Origin: Tissierellia bacterium
GTDB lineage: Bacteria > Bacillota > Clostridia > Tissierellales > Tepidimicrobiaceae
NCBI GenBank assembly: GCA_012839745.1
Contig: DUMS01000002.1
Span: forward strand, 32,537 to 96,536
Direction: 5' to 3'
Length of the DNA stretch: 64,000 nt
The notes under the pieces are model-generated. The model did no database searches. It worked only from the letters and a program-made list of their open reading frames with translations, and was not told the DNA's origin. The first letter of the stretch is position 1. Every line of letters starts with the position of its first letter. The position numbers and the translations under genes are program-made. Shown piece by piece: positions 35,821 through 43,867 of this stretch.

Positions 35821-35897
35821 ACTATTCTCCTTTACACTTTTTTATATAAACTATTATATAATATATATACCATCCTTTGGTAATATATTTCAAATTA

Positions 35898-35923
35898 AAA
35901 GGAGACCTTTTTTGGCCTCCTTT
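35898..35923 (-). terminator. Terminator of dapA
   Basis: AAAGGAGGCC / GGTCTCCTTT stem (one mismatch) with a T-rich tail on the minus strand, just after the dapA stop. Confidence 0.75.
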
Positions 35924-35934
35924 ATTAAGTATCA

Positions 35935-36810
35935 TTACAGCAATCCCAGATTTATAAGTTCCTTTTCCAGTACATCCTTTACTTCCTCACTGGCTTCAGT
36001 AAGCGGCAATCTCAATCCTCCTACTTTTATGCCCAGCATGTTTAATGCTGCCTTTACAGGTATCGGGTTTGTAACAATAAATAGCTTATTGAATATGTCA
36101 AAGAGCCTTAAATGTATTTCCATAGCCCTCTTTGTGTCTCCAGCAACAAAGGAATCTATCATTTCCTTCATCTCTTTGCTTACTACATGGGCACAAACAC
36201 TGACTACGCCGTAGGCTCCTACAACCATTGCAGGCAATGTCATGGAATCATCCCCTGAGTATACCAGAAAATCCTCCGGTGTTCTTTTCACCATCTCCGA
36301 CATCTGGTTTATATTTCCGCTGGCTTCCTTCAGTGCCACAATATTATCTATTTCTGCCAGCCTTGCTACAGTTTCAGGCAATATGTTGCAGCCCGTTCTT
36401 CCAGGTACATTATAAATCATAATAGGTGCATCAACGCTTTCAGCAATTGTTTTATAATGGGCATATAGCGACTTCTGATCCGGCTTATTATAGTATGGTG
36501 TTACAATTAACAGCCCGTCAGCTCCCTTTTCCATTGCCTTCAGTCCGTTTCTGATTGTATCCTTTGTAGAATTTGTGCCAACACCTGCAATAATTGGAAC
36601 ATTTACGTTTTTCTTAATCTCCTCATACAACCTTAGCTTTTCCTCAAGACTTAAAGTTGGCCCTTCTCCGGTGGTTCCTGTAATTACCAGAGCAGTATTC
36701 CCTTCATCCACCAGTTTCATTGCAAGTTCAATGGCTACATCATAATCAACATTTAAACTGTCATCAAAGGGTGTAACCATTGCCGTAATTAAGCGTCCCC
36801 AATTAACCAT
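35935..36810 (-). CDS. dapA: 4-hydroxy-tetrahydrodipicolinate synthase
   Basis: 291 residues. Typical DapA motifs are GTTGEGPTLSLEEK, YYNKPDQKSLYAHYK, the catalytic Tyr in MIYNVPGRTG and the Schiff-base Lys in IVALKEASGNI. It condenses aspartate semialdehyde with pyruvate, giving the precursor of both lysine/DAP and dipicolinate. Start ATG 36810 after AGGAGG (7-base spacing). Divergent from asd. A sporulation-sigma-like promoter lies upstream at 36842-36868. This copy is likely the sporulation one, given its neighbours. Confidence 0.96.
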   Translation of the reverse strand: MVNWGRLITAMVTPFDDSLNVDYDVAIELAMKLVDEGNTALVITGTTGEGPTLSLEEKLRLYEEIKKNVNVPIIAGVGTNSTKDTIRNGLKAMEKGADGLLIVTPYYNKPDQKSLYAHYKTIAESVDAPIMIYNVPGRTGCNILPETVARLAEIDNIVALKEASGNINQMSEMVKRTPEDFLVYSGDDSMTLPAMVVGAYGVVSVCAHVVSKEMKEMIDSFVAGDTKRAMEIHLRLFDIFNKLFIVTNPIPVKAALNMLGIKVGGLRLPLTEASEEVKDVLEKELINLGLL

Positions 36811-36841
36811 TCTATGTCCTCCTTTTCTTTTCATTCATTTC

Positions 36842-36868
36842 CATAGTATGAAAGCTTTTTGTTTTTGT
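36842..36868 (-). promoter_or_regulatory. Possible SigE/SigK-type promoter of dapA
   Basis: Minus strand AC (36867-36868), 16-base spacer, CATACTATG (36842-36850). Matches the AC-N16-CATAnnnTA pattern of SigK, with one mismatch, and closely fits the SigE -10 CATACAnT. Confidence 0.45.
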
Positions 36869-36954
36869 TCGTTAATTTTCCATTTAACCTTTCAAGGACA
36901 GATGAATATTATGTAATTATCCAGTGGAATGAATATAGAACGGGAGTGATATAT

Positions 36955-37974
36955 ATGAAAAGCTTTAATGTTGCCATAGTTGGCCCAATGGGAGTGGTTG
37001 GAAGAAAGGTAGCTAGCATACTTGAAGAGCGTAATTTTCCAGTTAAGGATATCAGGTTTCTTGGAACCGAAAGGAATAAGGATAGAGAAATTATGTTCAA
37101 AGGGGAAAGGTATTACACAGAAACTGCAGAAAAAGGAGCCTTCACCAATGTAGACATAGCCTTCTTCTGCGTTGAAAGCAGCATAAGCAAGACATTGGCA
37201 CCAATTGCAGTCAGGGAAGGGGCAGTAGTAATTGACAACAGCAGCCAATGGCGTATGGACAAAGAAGTACCATTGGTAATACCTGAGGTTAATCCTGACG
37301 CACTGTATGGCCATAAGGGCCTTATAGCAAATCCAAACTGCTCCACAATACAGTTGTTAATGGTATTAAAGCCTTTACATGACGTCTGCAGAGTTAAAAG
37401 AGTAGTAGTATCCACTTATCAGGCTGTATCCGGAAGCGGTAAGAATGGAATTGATGAGCTTAACAGTCAAATAGAAAGCTTCACAGGGAATGAAGCATTC
37501 AAAGCCAGCTTTTATCCTCATGAGATTTTCTCCAACCTCATACCCCATATAGATGAATTCAATGAAAATGGCTATACAAAAGAAGAGATGAAAATGGTAA
37601 ATGAGACGAAAAAGATACTGGATGAGAACATCATGGTAAGCGCAACTGCAGTAAGGGTGCCTGTTTTCAACTGCCATTCCGAATCGGTAAACATAGAAAC
37701 TGAAATATACATTTCTCCAGAGGAAGCAAGGGAAATACTAGGGAAATCCAAGGGAGTCAAGGTTATAGATAACCCTTCATCCCATGAATACCCTATGCCA
37801 GTTTTAGCTGATGGAAAAGATGAAGTGTTTGTAGGACGCATAAGAAGGGACTTTACTGTGGAAAATGGCCTTAATTTATGGATAGTTGCAGATAACCTGA
37901 GAAAGGGCGCAGCCCTAAACTCTGTACAGATTGCTGAAGCGCTGATTGAAAGAAACCTTATAAAGGGTGATTAA
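36955..37974 (+). CDS. asd: Aspartate-semialdehyde dehydrogenase
   Basis: 339 residues. N-terminal dinucleotide fold (VAIVGPMGVVGRKV), catalytic Cys in LIANPNCSTIQLLMVLKPL, STYQAVSGSGKNGIDEL, and the substrate-binding end GRIRRDFTVENGLNLWIVADN. It reduces aspartyl phosphate to aspartate semialdehyde, the DapA substrate. I chose the ATG at 36955 (GGGAGTG 6 bases upstream). Its stop lies 1 base before the aspartokinase start, so the two genes form one transcript. Confidence 0.96.
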   Translation: MKSFNVAIVGPMGVVGRKVASILEERNFPVKDIRFLGTERNKDREIMFKGERYYTETAEKGAFTNVDIAFFCVESSISKTLAPIAVREGAVVIDNSSQWRMDKEVPLVIPEVNPDALYGHKGLIANPNCSTIQLLMVLKPLHDVCRVKRVVVSTYQAVSGSGKNGIDELNSQIESFTGNEAFKASFYPHEIFSNLIPHIDEFNENGYTKEEMKMVNETKKILDENIMVSATAVRVPVFNCHSESVNIETEIYISPEEAREILGKSKGVKVIDNPSSHEYPMPVLADGKDEVFVGRIRRDFTVENGLNLWIVADNLRKGAALNSVQIAEALIERNLIKGD

Positions 37975-37975
37975 T

Positions 37976-38962
37976 ATGGGAATTGTTGTGCAGAAGTTTG
38001 GCGGCAGCTCCTTAAGGGGATTAAACAATAGTTCAAAGGTTCTAAGCCGTATAAGGGAATGCATTGATGACGGCGATGACCCTGTTGTAGTAGTATCAGC
38101 CATAGGAAGGCGCGGTGACCCTTATGCCACCGATACGCTTATTGAACAGCTTGAGCAAATTAGTGGCAGAATTGACCCCAAGAAAAAGGACTTAATGATG
38201 TCCTGCGGTGAAACCATATCAGCAGCACTGGTATCCCATCTGCTGGAGGTAAACAATATGCCTGCGGAACCGCTAACAGGATTTCAAGCAGGAATACTTA
38301 CGGATAATAACTTCAACTCTGCGGAAATAATAGATATAGATACATCTAATATAAAAAAACTTATAGGTGAAGGCAAAATTGCTGTAGTCACAGGATTTCA
38401 GGGTATAACCAGGGATGGAGAAATTACAACTCTAGGCCGTGGAGGCAGTGATATTACCGCCATTTCATTGGGAGGATATCTTAATGCCAAAAGGATTGAC
38501 ATATTTACCGATGTGCCAGGGGTAGCCCTAATTGACCCAAATATTGTTCCATATACTGATTATATAAAATCCATATCCTATGATGATATGTATGAACTGG
38601 CATCAAATGGTGCAAAGGTATTGCACCCTAAATCAGTGGAAATAGCAAAGAAGTTTAATATAATGGTTAGAGTCACTTCCACCTTTGAAAAAGTACCTGG
38701 TACCCTTGTCACAAATGAGTACAGCAGGGAAAGAATAATTGGCATAGCGGTGGTAAATGATAGGCTTTACTACACATTCAAGATATATTACTGCAAAGAA
38801 TATAAAATAAGCGTTTTAGAGAATATTAAGGCATTTCTTCAGAAAAATTACAAGAATATCCTGGGGGTAAAATTCAATAACCATTGCATTACTATTAGAA
38901 CCAATACTAAGGATGTATTTGCCTTTTCCAGGAAGCTTTATGATGCGCTTATTAGGCAATAA
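37976..38962 (+). CDS. lysC: Aspartate kinase, short form with a reduced C-terminal regulatory region
   Basis: 328 residues against about 400 for DapG/LysC. The kinase domain is complete: VVQKFGGSSL at the N-terminus, VTGFQGITRDGEITTLGRGGSDITA, and NGAKVLHPKSVEIAKKF. Only about 80 residues follow, room for a single degenerate ACT domain (from RIIGIAVVNDRLYYTF), where the family normally has two. Feedback control by lysine or DAP may be lost. Start at ATG 37976, with GGGTG just upstream. Followed by a strong terminator. Confidence 0.93.
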   Translation: MGIVVQKFGGSSLRGLNNSSKVLSRIRECIDDGDDPVVVVSAIGRRGDPYATDTLIEQLEQISGRIDPKKKDLMMSCGETISAALVSHLLEVNNMPAEPLTGFQAGILTDNNFNSAEIIDIDTSNIKKLIGEGKIAVVTGFQGITRDGEITTLGRGGSDITAISLGGYLNAKRIDIFTDVPGVALIDPNIVPYTDYIKSISYDDMYELASNGAKVLHPKSVEIAKKFNIMVRVTSTFEKVPGTLVTNEYSRERIIGIAVVNDRLYYTFKIYYCKEYKISVLENIKAFLQKNYKNILGVKFNNHCITIRTNTKDVFAFSRKLYDALIRQ

Positions 38963-38993
38963 TAACAGAGACCTGAATCAGGTCTCTGTTATT
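38961..38993. terminator. Bidirectional terminator
   Basis: AATAACAGAGACCTGA / TCAGGTCTCTGTTATT, 16-bp perfect arms, ending asd-lysC and the convergent dpaAB. Confidence 0.88.
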
Positions 38994-39567
38994 CAATTAT
39001 AGGCTGAATCTGTTTTCCCTTTAAAGCTTCCCTTAATGTTTCCTCAATTTTTTCAAAGTTGGCTATCATGGAATTGGGCTTTTTGAATGGGTCATCCTGT
39101 CCAAAAGGTACAAAATATATGTTCTTCATATTCAGCAATAACCCTATGTTTTTAGCATTAGCTCCTAAGGCATCATTTGTTGCAATGGCCAATACTAAAG
39201 GCCTTTGATTCCTTAAATGGGCTTTGCATGCCATAGTCAATGGAGTATCTGTTATTCCATTGGCCAGCTTTGCCAAGGTGTTGCCTGTACAGGGGGCTAC
39301 TATCATTATATCCAGATTAAGCTGAGGTCCCAGAGGCTCTGCATCCTGTATGGTTTGAATTATCTCCCTGCCTGTTATTTCACGCAACTTTTGATTCCAG
39401 TTTTCAGCCTTCCCAAATCGTGTATCAATGCTGGCTGCGTTATATGACATAATAGGATATATATCTGCACCCAGGTTCTTTATCCTTTCGATTTGAGGGA
39501 ATACATATTGGTAGTTGCAAAAGGAACCTGCAATACCCCAACCTATCTTTACACCTTCCAGTGACAT
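38989..39567 (-). CDS. dpaB: Dipicolinate synthase subunit B (SpoVFB)
   Basis: 192 residues of the flavoprotein (UbiX/PPC decarboxylase-like) fold. The N-terminal KIGWGIAGSFCNYQY, PLGPQLNLDIMIVAPCTGNTLAKLANGITDTPL, and MKNIYFVPFGQDDP are characteristic. With DpaA it oxidises dihydrodipicolinate-type intermediates to dipicolinic acid in the mother cell during sporulation. Its start overlaps the dpaA stop region with GGGG upstream. Confidence 0.95.
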   Translation of the reverse strand: MSLEGVKIGWGIAGSFCNYQYVFPQIERIKNLGADIYPIMSYNAASIDTRFGKAENWNQKLREITGREIIQTIQDAEPLGPQLNLDIMIVAPCTGNTLAKLANGITDTPLTMACKAHLRNQRPLVLAIATNDALGANAKNIGLLLNMKNIYFVPFGQDDPFKKPNSMIANFEKIEETLREALKGKQIQPIIE

Positions 39568-39568
39568 A

Positions 39569-40396
39569 CTATAAACCCCTTTCTCTAATAATATTATATA
39601 TGGTTTCCTTTATAATCCTGGCAGCTGTCAAGGGAGCTGTCTTTCCAGGTATGCCCAAGGCGTGTATAGTTTTTATTCCCAGCTTTTCAGCTGCACCAAA
39701 ATCCACTCCCCCTGGTTGTGAAGCCAGATCTATAACCAGAGCTTCTCTGTTTAGGTGAATTAGCCTATTGTCATCCAGCACCAGTTGAGGAACAGTATTA
39801 AACAGCACATCCATTCCTTGAAGAACTGTATCCAGCTCATCAAAACAGACTGGTATATACCTTAGGTTCTTAATCCAGGCTATGTCCTCATGCTTTCTGG
39901 CTGCCACATGGACATTTGCCCCCATTCCATACAGCATATTTGACAATGCTTTTCCTATTCTTCCAAAACCTAAAACCAGGGCATTTGAACCATGGAGGGT
40001 TATGGGCATATTCTCAATGGCAATTTTAATGGCACCTTCAGCAGTAGGTACTGCATTTAATACCTGCAACTCTTCCCTTTTAAAGTAATCCACCATAGTA
40101 ATTCCATATATACTGCCCTTTAATATAAGTTCCTCGTCTATTACACCTGCAATCAGTGTCTTACCCCTCATCTTTTCAAGCAGAGCATCTACTTCTATTT
40201 CTTCCGGATGAAAAGGTGCATTAAGGGTTTTCTTATCGCTGGATAGAGGAAGTGGGCCTATTATAAGGTCAATATCCTCAAAATTCAACCCGTGTACATA
40301 TGATATCTTTACATCTTCTCCATCATTAATAAGTAGCCTTGCAAGTTCCAGGTTTCTCCTATCCCCTCCCAGCACCATAACACTTCTTCTTTTCAT
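39569..40396 (-). CDS. dpaA: Dipicolinate synthase subunit A (SpoVFA)
   Basis: 275 residues. The early segment RSVMVLGGDRRNLELARLL and the second Rossmann domain (LVLGFGRIGKALSNMLYGMGA) match DpaA. It works with DpaB to make dipicolinate, the calcium-chelating core component of endospores, so the host forms spores. I chose ATG 40396 because GGGGGG lies 6 bases upstream; in-frame sequence up to 40447 belongs to the promoter. A SigK-like promoter sits at 40431-40457. Confidence 0.95.
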   Translation of the reverse strand: MKRRSVMVLGGDRRNLELARLLINDGEDVKISYVHGLNFEDIDLIIGPLPLSSDKKTLNAPFHPEEIEVDALLEKMRGKTLIAGVIDEELILKGSIYGITMVDYFKREELQVLNAVPTAEGAIKIAIENMPITLHGSNALVLGFGRIGKALSNMLYGMGANVHVAARKHEDIAWIKNLRYIPVCFDELDTVLQGMDVLFNTVPQLVLDDNRLIHLNREALVIDLASQPGGVDFGAAEKLGIKTIHALGIPGKTAPLTAARIIKETIYNIIRERGL

Positions 40397-40430
40397 GTAA
40401 TCCCCCCATATAGATATTAAGCAACTAATA

Positions 40431-40457
40431 TATACTATGATTAACAAAGTATGACGT
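40431..40457 (-). promoter_or_regulatory. SigK-like promoter of dpaAB
   Basis: Minus strand AC (40456-40457), 16-base spacer, CATAGTATA (40431-40439), an exact match to AC-N16-CATAnnnTA. It lies about 35 bases before the dpaA ATG. In Bacillus spoVF is a SigK target. Confidence 0.6.
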
Positions 40458-40474
40458 TACAACATCAAATAAAA

Positions 40475-40499
40475 AACCGTGGATTAAAAATCCACGGTT
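40475..40499 (-). terminator. Terminator of the yjbQ-like gene
   Basis: AACCGTGGATT / AATCCACGGTT with a short loop, then T6 on the minus strand. It overlaps the yjbQ stop. Confidence 0.85.
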
Positions 40500-40890
40500 A
40501 AAAACTCATTATTTTTATATATACCTTCCTGTTTCTCGGTCCGTCAAACTCACAGAAATATATACCTTGCCAGGTTCCAAGCTTTATTCTTCCATTCTCT
40601 ATAATGACTGTCAGGGAGGAACCCATTAAAGAAGCCTTTATATGGGCATGTGAATTGCCCTCATAGTGGCGATAGCTTCCTTTTACAGGAAAGACCTTAT
40701 TCAATGCTGATATAATATCATCAATAACATCAGGGTCTGTATTTTCATTAATTGTTATCCCTGCAGTAGTATGGGGAACAAATATTACAGCAATGCCGTT
40801 TTGAACCTTTTCTTTCCTTATATGCTCATTGATTAAATCCGTAATATCTATAAATTCCTGAGGTTTAGAAGTATTTATTCTCAATTCCAT
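40498..40890 (-). CDS. yjbQ: YjbQ family protein (UPF0047)
   Basis: 130 residues. The family core IAVIFVPHTTAGITINEN (metal-binding His), YRHYEGNSHAHIKASLMGSS and LGTWQGIYFCEFDGPRNRKV is complete. Family members are small trimeric metal proteins; some show secondary thiamine-phosphate synthase activity, but the main role is unclear. I chose ATG 40890 (AGGTG 6 bases upstream). The coding region overlaps the end of the upstream membrane-anchored protein gene at 40896 closely, suggesting one transcript. Confidence 0.93.
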   Translation of the reverse strand: MELRINTSKPQEFIDITDLINEHIRKEKVQNGIAVIFVPHTTAGITINENTDPDVIDDIISALNKVFPVKGSYRHYEGNSHAHIKASLMGSSLTVIIENGRIKLGTWQGIYFCEFDGPRNRKVYIKIMSF

Positions 40891-40895
40891 ATTCA

Positions 40896-41639
40896 TCACC
40901 TGTATATTATTTCACTTAATCCTTCTATATGCTCATAGTTAATTTTTGATCCTTCATATAAAAATTCAACTCCGTCTATCCATTCACCTTTATAGTCCCT
41001 CTGCAAGAATGTTTCCACCAGCCTTATGTAAGTTTGCATACCTCCTGTTGAACCTTGAAAATAATCATCCAACCAGGTATATCCTACTTTATCCTCTATA
41101 TCCAGCCCTTCATTTATGTACGATTCTCTCAGATTAATTACTGCCACCTTTTTGCCTTCTATGTCCTTAATATACTCAAGTTCTATAGGCAGCCCGTTAA
41201 AGCAGTATTGGGATAACTTGTTTCCAATTCCCCTTAGCTTTTCATTTAGTTTCAAAGTCTTGGGAAAAGATGTATAAAATATAACTTCTTTTTCATTGCT
41301 TTCCTCATTGGCATCATATATAGGGAATAACTCATTATCCCTCAAAAATCTCCAGTCCTTTTTCAAATCTATAAGCTTTACCTGCTCTTTAATAATACTG
41401 CTGTTTATATCTGACATCTGCTGGGCATAGGATATATTCCTTCTCAGCACTTCATTGTCTTCTGTAAGCCTGCTGATTTCTTTCTTCAGACTTTGAACCT
41501 CGGATAATAGGCTGTCATAGCTGGATTCAATTGCCTCCTTATCAAGGCTGATATTGCTTATGTTAACAAAGCTTACTATATTGAAAAACAAGGATATTAG
41601 AATTAATAATAGCAGAAGGACTCCTGTCTTTTTACTCAC
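40896..41639 (-). CDS. Membrane-anchored coiled-coil protein of unknown function
   Basis: About 247 residues. An N-terminal membrane anchor (GVLLLLLILISLFFNIV), a coiled coil (about residues 35-80, LLSEVQSLKKEISRLTEDNE), then a soluble domain. Near its end come VGYTWLDDYFQGSTGGMQTY and the phrase GEWIDGVEFLYEG, which vaguely recall a GerMN-like domain. The GTG at 41639 has AGGTG 6 bases upstream, the same spacing as neighbouring genes. Lies upstream of yjbQ. Outside-facing topology is expected. Function unknown. Confidence 0.7.
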   Translation of the reverse strand: MSKKTGVLLLLLILISLFFNIVSFVNISNISLDKEAIESSYDSLLSEVQSLKKEISRLTEDNEVLRRNISYAQQMSDINSSIIKEQVKLIDLKKDWRFLRDNELFPIYDANEESNEKEVIFYTSFPKTLKLNEKLRGIGNKLSQYCFNGLPIELEYIKDIEGKKVAVINLRESYINEGLDIEDKVGYTWLDDYFQGSTGGMQTYIRLVETFLQRDYKGEWIDGVEFLYEGSKINYEHIEGLSEIIYR

Positions 41640-41664
41640 TGGCATCACCTATTTCCCTTGATAT

Positions 41665-42008
41665 TTAAACCTGATTATATCTAAAGCAGCTTACTAGGTG
41701 GTCATTTATCAGACCTGTTGCCTGCAGGTGGGAGTACACTATATAGGTCTTTACTGATTCTTTCAGGCAGATCTGTATATGCTGGAATTTCTGAAATGTC
41801 CTTCCATTTATTTTTAGTCAAACCCAACATAAGCTTGTCTATAATTCTCCCTTTTCTTTAAAATGGTCAGCCAGCTCAGCCCTGCCTGAGCTGATTCTAA
41901 AACCAAAAACTCAAAATGCTTTATATCATCATGAACTGGGGCTCCCCACTCCTCATCATGATATCTTATGTATAGCTCATCATTTCCACACCACGGGCAT
42001 CTAATCAT
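41665..42008 (-). pseudogene. tag: Remnant of DNA-3-methyladenine glycosylase I (tag)
   Basis: The first 64 codons are intact Tag (MIRCPWCGNDELYIRYHDEE, then SAQAGLSWLTILKKRENYRQ) and end at TAA 41814-41816. Next, in a shifted frame, comes the Tag C-terminal part WKDISEIPAYTDLPERISKD. After another shift and a small loss come VYSHLQATGLINDHLVS and the C-terminal end. About 70 central residues, including the catalytic region, are missing. It is therefore decayed by internal deletions. The intact enzyme would remove 3-methyladenine from DNA. Confidence 0.88.
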
Positions 42009-42113
42009 TGGTTTTCTCCTTGAAATCTTTTATTATTCCGAGAAAATTCTGCATTTTTCTATATATCATTATTATAACATTAGATGGATACAATATCCAG
42101 CAATTCAAAGGAA

Positions 42114-42797
42114 TTATACTAAATTAATCATTTTTAGTACTATATTGGCAGAATTATATGATGCAATCTGTTCAAATTCATCATAAGTAATACTTGCATC
42201 ATCATCTGCGTTGTCCGATATGCTCCTGATTATCACAAAGGGTATGGAGTTTAAATATGCCACATGTCCAATAGCCCCGCTTTCCATATCTACGCAAAGG
42301 GGACTGTATTTTTCTGCAATAGCCTCCTTCAGCTCAATGCTTGAAATGAATCTCTCCCCTGTGACAATCCTGCCAATATGGTAGTTGAATTGTCCTGGCG
42401 AGGTCTTACAGGCCCTTACTGCCAAATCAATAAGCTCATCATCTGCCTTGAAGCACTCCTTAAATGGAAATAGGCTCCTCATCTGCTCCACATTTACATC
42501 ATGGTATGTGACATTATCCGAAATAACTACATCACAGACCTTTACACATTTGTTAAGGCTCCCTGCAATTCCGGTATTTATAAGATGTGTTATATCAAAT
42601 TTGTCTATAAGCATTTGGGTACAGCTTGCAGCATTTACCTTTCCTACACCAGAAGTCGTTATTACAACATCTATCCCCTTATATTGACCCTTGTAGAATT
42701 TAAATGACTTATAATTTACTTCCTCTAAGTTGCATATTTTATCCTTTAATAGCTGAACCTCAATATCCATGGCTCCAATAATACCCAAAGTCTTCAA
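42114..42797 (-). CDS. mtnN: 5'-methylthioadenosine / S-adenosylhomocysteine nucleosidase
   Basis: 227 residues. The N-terminal IGIIGAMDIEVQLL-type start, ITTSGVGKVNAASCTQML, LINTGIAGSL, the substrate-binding CVDMESGAIGHVAYLN (catalytic Glu) and IIRSISDNADDDA (catalytic Asp) are all present. It cleaves MTA and SAH to adenine and a thiosugar, recycling methionine and purine. TTG start after GGAGGG. Monocistronic. Confidence 0.94.
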   Translation of the reverse strand: MKTLGIIGAMDIEVQLLKDKICNLEEVNYKSFKFYKGQYKGIDVVITTSGVGKVNAASCTQMLIDKFDITHLINTGIAGSLNKCVKVCDVVISDNVTYHDVNVEQMRSLFPFKECFKADDELIDLAVRACKTSPGQFNYHIGRIVTGERFISSIELKEAIAEKYSPLCVDMESGAIGHVAYLNSIPFVIIRSISDNADDDASITYDEFEQIASYNSANIVLKMINLV

Positions 42798-43117
42798 AGT
42801 ATCCCTCCAATACAGTATATTATCTATATTTTAGCATCCAATAAGGCTTATAGCAATTCTTTTGAATATCGAACAATGCACATATTAATAACAGAATCTA
42901 ATAGCAAACCATATTTGGAATGAAGACAGCTAATAAAAAAATGGATTGCATTTAAAGTAAAACCATTATGCAACCCATTTTTATCCCTGATACTTTATTA
43001 CCTTAATTTTAAGTGTACCTTTAGGACTAGATATTGAGAAATCTAATCCCTGTTTTCATTTCCCTTATGAAACAAGCTTTTGTTCAATTTTTATATATTA
43101 AATTGATAGAATGGATT
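42798..43117. other. Intergenic region
   Basis: Between mtnN and the AOR operon end. Holds the hairpin at 42937-42982 and the mtnN promoter region. Nothing else recognised. Confidence 0.5.
42937..42982 (-). terminator. Terminator of the AOR operon
   Basis: AAAAATGGGTTGCAT / ATGCAATCCATTTTT (one wobble pair) with a 16-base loop and a T-run, about 135 bases after the last gene's stop. Confidence 0.65.
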
Positions 43118-43867
43118 CTAATATATATTAGCAAAAGACTCCTTAAGCTTATCTGCAGCTATCTTCTTCCTGCATTCATTACAAATTGGCTCTTCATTGT
43201 CATTTAATTTCTCCTGCATAAGCTTATAGGCCTCCTCTGTAGCAAAGTAACTGCCGCAAAGGCTGCATTTAACCATATTGAACTCCCTGTTCCAAATCTT
43301 CCGTTTGCCTTCATTGTCTTCCACCAGTATTGCATTGGTAGGGCAGACTTCTGCACAAGCTCCGCATCCTATGCAATCCTTTGACGCATCATCATAGGGA
43401 GTGGATACCTTCTTATATATTCCCCTGTTTACAAAGGATATAGCATTTGTTCCCATCTTCTCACATGCCTTTACACAGAGGCCGCATAGAATACAGTTTT
43501 CATCGTCAAGTGGGTTCATATACCTTTCGGGTGCTGCTACCTTGTATTCCTCTGCCAGCTTATTAATGTAGCTGTTGTTTGGTGCTTTAAGGAGTAAAAG
43601 CATAATAATGTTTTTTCTCATCCTTTGGATTTCATCTGTAGTAACAGTAACCTCTATATTTTCCTTAATTGGATATACACAGGAGGATACTATTCGCCTT
43701 CTGCTTCCTTCCTTTACTTCAACCAGACAGAGCCTGCATCTTGCTAATCCTTCAAATCCCTTTCTGTAACAGAGGCTGGGGATATGGATTCCATGCCTTT
43801 TAGCAACCTCCATCAGTGTTTCTCCTTCTCTTCCTTCGCAAATGATTCCATCTATTTTAAGCTTCAA
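43118..43867 (-). CDS. NuoG-N-terminal-like iron-sulfur subunit of the AOR complex
   Basis: 249 residues. [2Fe-2S] domain (PSLCYRKGF, ARCRLCLVEVKEG, SSCVYP) as in the HydA/NuoG N-terminus, then two [4Fe-4S] motifs (CILCGLCVKACEKMG, CIGCGACAEVCP). A C-terminal four-cysteine knuckle (KCSLCGSYFATE and ICNECRKK) follows, with no catalytic H-cluster or molybdopterin domain. It is an electron-relay subunit linking NuoF-like diaphorase to AOR. TTG start at 43867 overlaps the preceding gene by 11 bases. Last gene of the operon. Confidence 0.9.
   Translation of the reverse strand: MKLKIDGIICEGREGETLMEVAKRHGIHIPSLCYRKGFEGLARCRLCLVEVKEGSRRRIVSSCVYPIKENIEVTVTTDEIQRMRKNIIMLLLLKAPNNSYINKLAEEYKVAAPERYMNPLDDENCILCGLCVKACEKMGTNAISFVNRGIYKKVSTPYDDASKDCIGCGACAEVCPTNAILVEDNEGKRKIWNREFNMVKCSLCGSYFATEEAYKLMQEKLNDNEEPICNECRKKIAADKLKESFANIY

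Noticed and set aside
36892-37677. Minus-strand open frames across asd
   Set aside because: Shadows of the strongly conserved asd gene; no independent signals.
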